Of a stretch of DNA of 64,000 bases, positions 60,187-64,000 are shown piece by piece. The first letter of the stretch is position 1; the number at the start of each line of letters is the position of its first letter. Location of the stretch: assembly GCA_002419465.1 (NCBI GenBank), contig DIGE01000014.1:555602-619601 (forward strand), written 5' to 3'. The notes under the pieces are model-generated. The model did no database searches. It had not been told where the DNA came from and saw nothing but the letters and a program-made list of their open reading frames with translations. Source of the stretch: Geobacter sp. UBA5730 (GTDB taxonomy: Bacteria > Desulfobacterota > Desulfuromonadia > Geobacterales > Pseudopelobacteraceae). Position numbers and translations under genes: made by a program.

Positions 60187-62865
60187 ATGGCTGAAAAGTA
60201 CGTGTATTTCTTCGGGAATGGCCAGGCGGAAGGCCGGACTGACATGAAAAACCTGCTCGGTGGCAAGGGTGCCAACCTGGCGGAGATGACCAGCATCGGG
60301 CTGCCGGTGCCCCCCGGTTTCACCATCAGCACCGAGGTCTGCACCTACTACTATGCCAATGGCGAAACCTACCCGGCTGCCCTGCAGGCTGAGGTGGAAG
60401 CCAACCTGAAGCGGGTGGAAGCGATCATGAACCGCAGCTTCGGCGATGCCCAAAATCCGCTGCTGGTCTCGGTGCGCTCCGGCGCCCGCGCCTCCATGCC
60501 GGGCATGATGGATACCATCCTGAACCTGGGCTTAAACGACGCCACCGTACAGGGGATCATCGCCCAGTCCGGCGATGAGCGTTTCGCCTACGATGCCTAC
60601 CGGCGCTTCGTGCAGATGTACTCCGACGTGGTGATGGGGATGGACAAGCACACACTTGAGCATCTGCTGGAGATGAAAAAGTCTGAAAAAGGGGTTCACC
60701 TTGATACCGACCTGACCGCCGCCGATTGGAAAGACCTGGTGGCCCAGTTCAAGGCCAAGATCAAGGCCGATCTGGGAGTTGCCTTCCCCGAAGACCCCAA
60801 AGAGCAGCTGTGGGGGGCCATCGGCGCGGTGTTCGGTTCCTGGATGAACCAGCGTGCCATCACCTACCGCAAACTGAACAACATCCCGGCTGATTGGGGC
60901 ACCGCCGTCAACGTCCAGTCCATGGTCTACGGCAACATGGGTAACGACTGCGCCACCGGCGTGGCCTTTACCCGCGATCCCTCCACCGGCGACAACTACT
61001 TCTACGGCGAGTACCTGGTCAATGCCCAGGGCGAGGATGTGGTGGCAGGCATCCGCACCCCGCAGCCGATTAACAACCATCAGAAAAAGCCGGGTGACCT
61101 GCCTTCCATGGAAGACGTGTTGCCGGAATGCTACAAGCAACTGGCTGAAATCAGAAATATCCTTGAGAAGCATTACAAGGATATGCAGGATATTGAGTTC
61201 ACCATTGAAAAAGGCAAGCTGTTCATGCTGCAGACCCGTAATGGCAAGCGGACCGCCCAGGCAGCCATCAAGGTGGCCGTCGATATGGTTAGTGAGGGGC
61301 TGATTGACCAGAAAACCGCTGTGCTGCGGGTTGCTCCTTCCCAGCTTGACCAGCTGCTGCACCCCTCGCTGGACCCCAAGGTTGAGAAGAAGGTGATCGC
61401 CAAAGGCCTGCCCGCTTCTCCCGGCGCCGCTGGTGGCAGCGTGGTCTTTACCGCTGACGAGGCTGAAGAGCTGGCCAAGAACGGCAAAAAGGTAATTCTG
61501 GTGCGGATTGAGACCTCGCCTGAGGATATCCACGGCATGCATGCCGCCCAAGGGATCCTGACCGCCCGCGGCGGCATGACCTCCCATGCTGCGGTGGTTG
61601 CCCGGGGCATGGGCAAATGCTGCGTGGCCGGTTGCGGCGACATCAAGGTCAACTACGCCGACCAGAGCTTTGTGGCCTGCAACGGCGTGGTGGTCAAAAA
61701 GGGCGATATGATCACCCTGGATGGTTCAACCGGCCAGGTCATGCTGGGCGAGGTGCCCACGGTGGCGCCCCAGATGACCGGCGATTTCGCCACCTTGATG
61801 GGCTGGGTGGACTCCTTCCGCACCCTGAAGGTCCGCACCAACGCCGATACCCCCCATGACTCCAAGGTTGCCCGCGAATTCGGTGCCGAGGGGATCGGCC
61901 TGTGCCGCACCGAGCATATGTTCTTTGACGCCGAGCGGATCGCTGCGGTGCGCGAGATGATCCTGTCCGCCGACGTGGAGGGCCGTGAAAAGGCGTTGAC
62001 CAAGATCCTGCCGATGCAAAAGGGTGACTTTATCGGCATCTTCCGTGAAATGAAGGGCCTGCCGGTCACCATCCGCCTGCTGGACCCGCCGCTGCACGAG
62101 TTCCTGCCCCAGGATGACAAGGATATTGACGAACTGGCCGCCACCATGGGAGTACCGGCCCAGACCTTGAAGCACAAGGTGGAATTCCTGCATGAATTCA
62201 ACCCGATGCTGGGTCACCGCGGCTGCCGTCTGGGGATCACCTTCCCTGAGATCTACAACATGCAGGTGCGGGCCATCATGGAAGCCGCCTGCGAGCTGGT
62301 CAAGAACGAAGGCTTCAGCATCGTGCCTGAGATCATGATCCCGCTGATCGCCACCGTGAAGGAGTTGGCGGTGCTGAAGGCCAACGCCGTCAAGATCTGT
62401 GACGAGGTGATTGCTCAGTACAACGTCAAGGTCGAGTACCTGATCGGCACCATGATCGAACTGCCCCGGGCCGCCCTGACCGCCGACGAGATTGCGGTGG
62501 AGGCCGAATTCTTCTCCTACGGCACCAACGACCTGACCCAAACCACCTTCGGCCTGTCCCGCGACGATGCCGGCAAGTTCCTGCCGTTCTACGTGGATGC
62601 CGGCATCCTGCCGGAGGATCCGTTCGTCTCGCTGGACCAGAACGGCGTCGGCCAACTGGTCAAGATGGGCTGCGAAAAGGGCCGCGCCACCCGTCCCAAC
62701 ATCAAGCTGGGGATCTGCGGCGAGCATGGCGGCGATCCCGAATCGGTGATCTTCTGCCACAAGATCGGCCTGGATTACGTCTCCTGCTCCCCCTTCCGGG
62801 TGCCGATCGCCCGTTTGGCCGCTGCCCATGCCGCACTGGGCGGGGGCACCGACACCACCAAATAG
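60187..62865 (+). CDS. ppdK: Pyruvate phosphate dikinase
   Basis: An 892-aa PPDK converting pyruvate, ATP and phosphate to phosphoenolpyruvate, AMP and pyrophosphate. The N-terminal ATP-grasp domain opens LLGGKGANLAEMTSIGLPVP; the phosphohistidine is H467 in GGMTSHAAVVARG; the C-terminal PEP/pyruvate barrel has GTMIELPRAAL, SYGTNDLTQTTFGLSRDD and the catalytic Cys C844 in CGEHGG. AGGAGG precedes the start. The enzyme supports gluconeogenesis from acetate-derived pyruvate, as expected in an anaerobe growing on small acids. Confidence 0.97.
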   Translation: MAEKYVYFFGNGQAEGRTDMKNLLGGKGANLAEMTSIGLPVPPGFTISTEVCTYYYANGETYPAALQAEVEANLKRVEAIMNRSFGDAQNPLLVSVRSGARASMPGMMDTILNLGLNDATVQGIIAQSGDERFAYDAYRRFVQMYSDVVMGMDKHTLEHLLEMKKSEKGVHLDTDLTAADWKDLVAQFKAKIKADLGVAFPEDPKEQLWGAIGAVFGSWMNQRAITYRKLNNIPADWGTAVNVQSMVYGNMGNDCATGVAFTRDPSTGDNYFYGEYLVNAQGEDVVAGIRTPQPINNHQKKPGDLPSMEDVLPECYKQLAEIRNILEKHYKDMQDIEFTIEKGKLFMLQTRNGKRTAQAAIKVAVDMVSEGLIDQKTAVLRVAPSQLDQLLHPSLDPKVEKKVIAKGLPASPGAAGGSVVFTADEAEELAKNGKKVILVRIETSPEDIHGMHAAQGILTARGGMTSHAAVVARGMGKCCVAGCGDIKVNYADQSFVACNGVVVKKGDMITLDGSTGQVMLGEVPTVAPQMTGDFATLMGWVDSFRTLKVRTNADTPHDSKVAREFGAEGIGLCRTEHMFFDAERIAAVREMILSADVEGREKALTKILPMQKGDFIGIFREMKGLPVTIRLLDPPLHEFLPQDDKDIDELAATMGVPAQTLKHKVEFLHEFNPMLGHRGCRLGITFPEIYNMQVRAIMEAACELVKNEGFSIVPEIMIPLIATVKELAVLKANAVKICDEVIAQYNVKVEYLIGTMIELPRAALTADEIAVEAEFFSYGTNDLTQTTFGLSRDDAGKFLPFYVDAGILPEDPFVSLDQNGVGQLVKMGCEKGRATRPNIKLGICGEHGGDPESVIFCHKIGLDYVSCSPFRVPIARLAAAHAALGGGTDTTK

Positions 62866-62890
62866 CTCACTCCTTGACGACCAGCTGCAA

Positions 62891-62923
62891 CGGGCGGAAT
62901 CATCTCGATTCCGCCCGTTTTTA
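62891..62923 (+). terminator. Intrinsic terminator of ppdK
   Basis: CGGGCGGAATC and GATTCCGCCCG form an 11-base stem with loop ATCTC, followed by a T-run, 25 bases after the ppdK stop. Confidence 0.92.
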
Positions 62924-62961
62924 TTGACCTCATTCCCCTGGAAGGACTACAGTCCTTGACC

Positions 62962-64000
62962 ATGTCATCTCTGCTGCGCCGCATACTCCCCTGCCTGCAA
63001 CGCAAACCAGCCTCGATCCGCTGCAACGTCTTCCGGCTCTCCCTGCCGGTGCTGCTCTCATCGCTCTTTCAGCGGCTGGTGGGGATTGTTGACATCTTCC
63101 TGACCGGCGGCCTGGGGGCCTCGGCCATCGCCGCCACCGGCCTGGGCCAGCTACTGTTGTTCACCACCATGACGGTCTTCTGGGGCCTTTCCACCGGTAC
63201 GACCGTTGTCATCGCTCACCTGACCGGTGCCGGACGCCACGACGAAGCCCGGAAGGCCGCCGTCACTGCCGCCTTCGCCTGCCTGGGGCTGACCGCTATC
63301 GGTACGGTCGCCGGCAGCCTGTGGGGTGCTGAGGTGGCCCGCCTGATGGGGGCCTCGGCCGAGGTGCAGGCCCAGGCCGGTGCCTATATCCGGCTGGTAT
63401 TTCAATGGCTGGTCTGGACCACCGGGGTCAATATCCTTTCGGCCATCATGCATGGCCACGGTCAGACCCGCATCCCGATGCAGGGCATCCTGCTGGTCAA
63501 CCTGCTGCACATCCTGATCGCCTGGCCCTTGATCTACGGCAATTGGGGGTTGCCGGCCCTGGGGGTGGAAGGGGCGGCCATCGCCATCAACCTGTCGGAA
63601 TTCATCGGCTTTTGCTACCTGCTCTATCAGGCTTTCAAAATGCGCTACCTGTCCCTGCTGCGTCCCCATGGACCGCTGTTCGGCAAGATTTGGCAGGTGG
63701 GTTGGCCGGTGGCACTGGAACGGGTAGCCCAGCAGAGCGGACAACTGGTCTACTCCAGCGTGATCATCGCCTACGGCACGTCCGCCTATGCGGCCCACCA
63801 GATCGGCCTGTCCATTGAATCGCTCTCCTTCATGCCCGGTGCCGGCATGGGGATCGCCGCCGCAACGTTGATGGGGCAATCACTGGGAGCTGGGAAATTG
63901 CAACGGGCGCGGGCCAGTCACCGCGAGGCGTTACGGCTGGCTCTGGTGGTGATGGGGATCATGGCGCTGCTTTTTCTGGCCCTGCCGCAGTATCTGGTGA
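62962..64000 (+). CDS. MATE-family efflux transporter (cut by window edge)
   Basis: The first 346 residues of a MATE/NorM-type transporter, open to the window edge. Helices alternate regularly, with RLSLPVLLSSLFQRLVGIVD, FLTGGLGASAIAATGLGQLL, MHGHGQTRIPMQGILLVNLL and GMGIAAATLMGQSLGAGKLQ, all typical of the family. It should export cationic compounds or metabolites using a Na+ or H+ gradient. A short dyad (AAGGACT-AC-AGTCCTT, 62942-62957) sits just before the ATG at 62962. Confidence 0.88.
   Translation, partial: MSSLLRRILPCLQRKPASIRCNVFRLSLPVLLSSLFQRLVGIVDIFLTGGLGASAIAATGLGQLLLFTTMTVFWGLSTGTTVVIAHLTGAGRHDEARKAAVTAAFACLGLTAIGTVAGSLWGAEVARLMGASAEVQAQAGAYIRLVFQWLVWTTGVNILSAIMHGHGQTRIPMQGILLVNLLHILIAWPLIYGNWGLPALGVEGAAIAINLSEFIGFCYLLYQAFKMRYLSLLRPHGPLFGKIWQVGWPVALERVAQQSGQLVYSSVIIAYGTSAYAAHQIGLSIESLSFMPGAGMGIAAATLMGQSLGAGKLQRARASHREALRLALVVMGIMALLFLALPQYLV

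Noticed and set aside
60532..62829. Two long minus-strand frames (351 and 367 codons) opposite ppdK
   Set aside because: They are antisense to conserved PPDK motifs and have no promoter, ribosome-binding site or family signature.
1..64000. CRISPR arrays, prophage or integron structures
   Set aside because: No spaced direct repeats, cas genes, integrase or phage structural genes were seen. The only mobile traces are the IS1595 and IS630 remnants.

Overview
The window reads as a chromosome segment of an anaerobic, respiring Gram-negative bacterium. The best match from general knowledge is a Geobacter/Trichlorobacter-like member of the Desulfuromonadota. This is inferred from gene content: a selenocysteine-containing respiratory formate dehydrogenase with FdhE and SelB, a giant double CoA-dehydratase activase, pyruvate phosphate dikinase, an oxygen-binding di-iron metallo-beta-lactamase-fold protein, and RND and OMPLA envelope genes. 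No species-level claim is made. Coding density is high, many neighbouring genes overlap by ATGA/GTGA, and GC content looks fairly high.

Layout. 1-2.5 kb: the start of an AraC-family regulator, divergent from an aldo/keto reductase and a zinc alcohol dehydrogenase. 2.5-11.6 kb: an IS1595-type remnant, then a tightly packed minus-strand operon (transcribed 11.6 to 2.8 kb) of an Ala-rich helical protein, a UbiB-type kinase, a patatin phospholipase, a PF06541/HD fusion and the 1485-aa activase. 11.9-18.5 kb: the formate dehydrogenase operon fdnG(Sec)-fdnH-fdnI-fdhE plus an MFS transporter. 18.7-23.7 kb: an HlyD/RbbA-like/ABC-2 permease exporter. 23.7-24.3 kb: a wrecked PAS/HD-GYP gene. 24.4-31.9 kb: tetR, RND adaptor, RND pump, OprM/NodT-type channel and OMPLA, with repeated TetR-like operators. 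32.1-41.9 kb: a di-iron MBL protein, typA, uvrB, a hybrid kinase with HDOD signalling genes, and a YgbA-type protein with an Fe-S protein. 41.9-42.9 kb: an IS630 remnant and a tiny unit that may encode an undescribed selenoprotein. 42.9-45.7 kb: rplU, rpmA, tRNA-Pro, nadA and nfo. 45.7-54.9 kb: a ten-gene membrane/zinc-finger operon built around MoxR, DUF58, SpoIIM, DUF4129 and RDD. 55-60 kb: a macro-domain protein, MacB-type permease, response regulator, HNH protein, selB and a lipoprotein. 60-64 kb: ppdK and the start of a MATE transporter.

How it fits together. FdnGHI should oxidise formate at the membrane. FdnG needs UGA read as selenocysteine, and SelB is encoded in the same window. That makes a second in-frame UGA at 42733, in a 49-codon four-cysteine gene, worth attention. 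The gene has its own ribosome-binding site, a hairpin with SECIS-like geometry directly after the UGA, and a terminator. A nonsense mutation remains possible.
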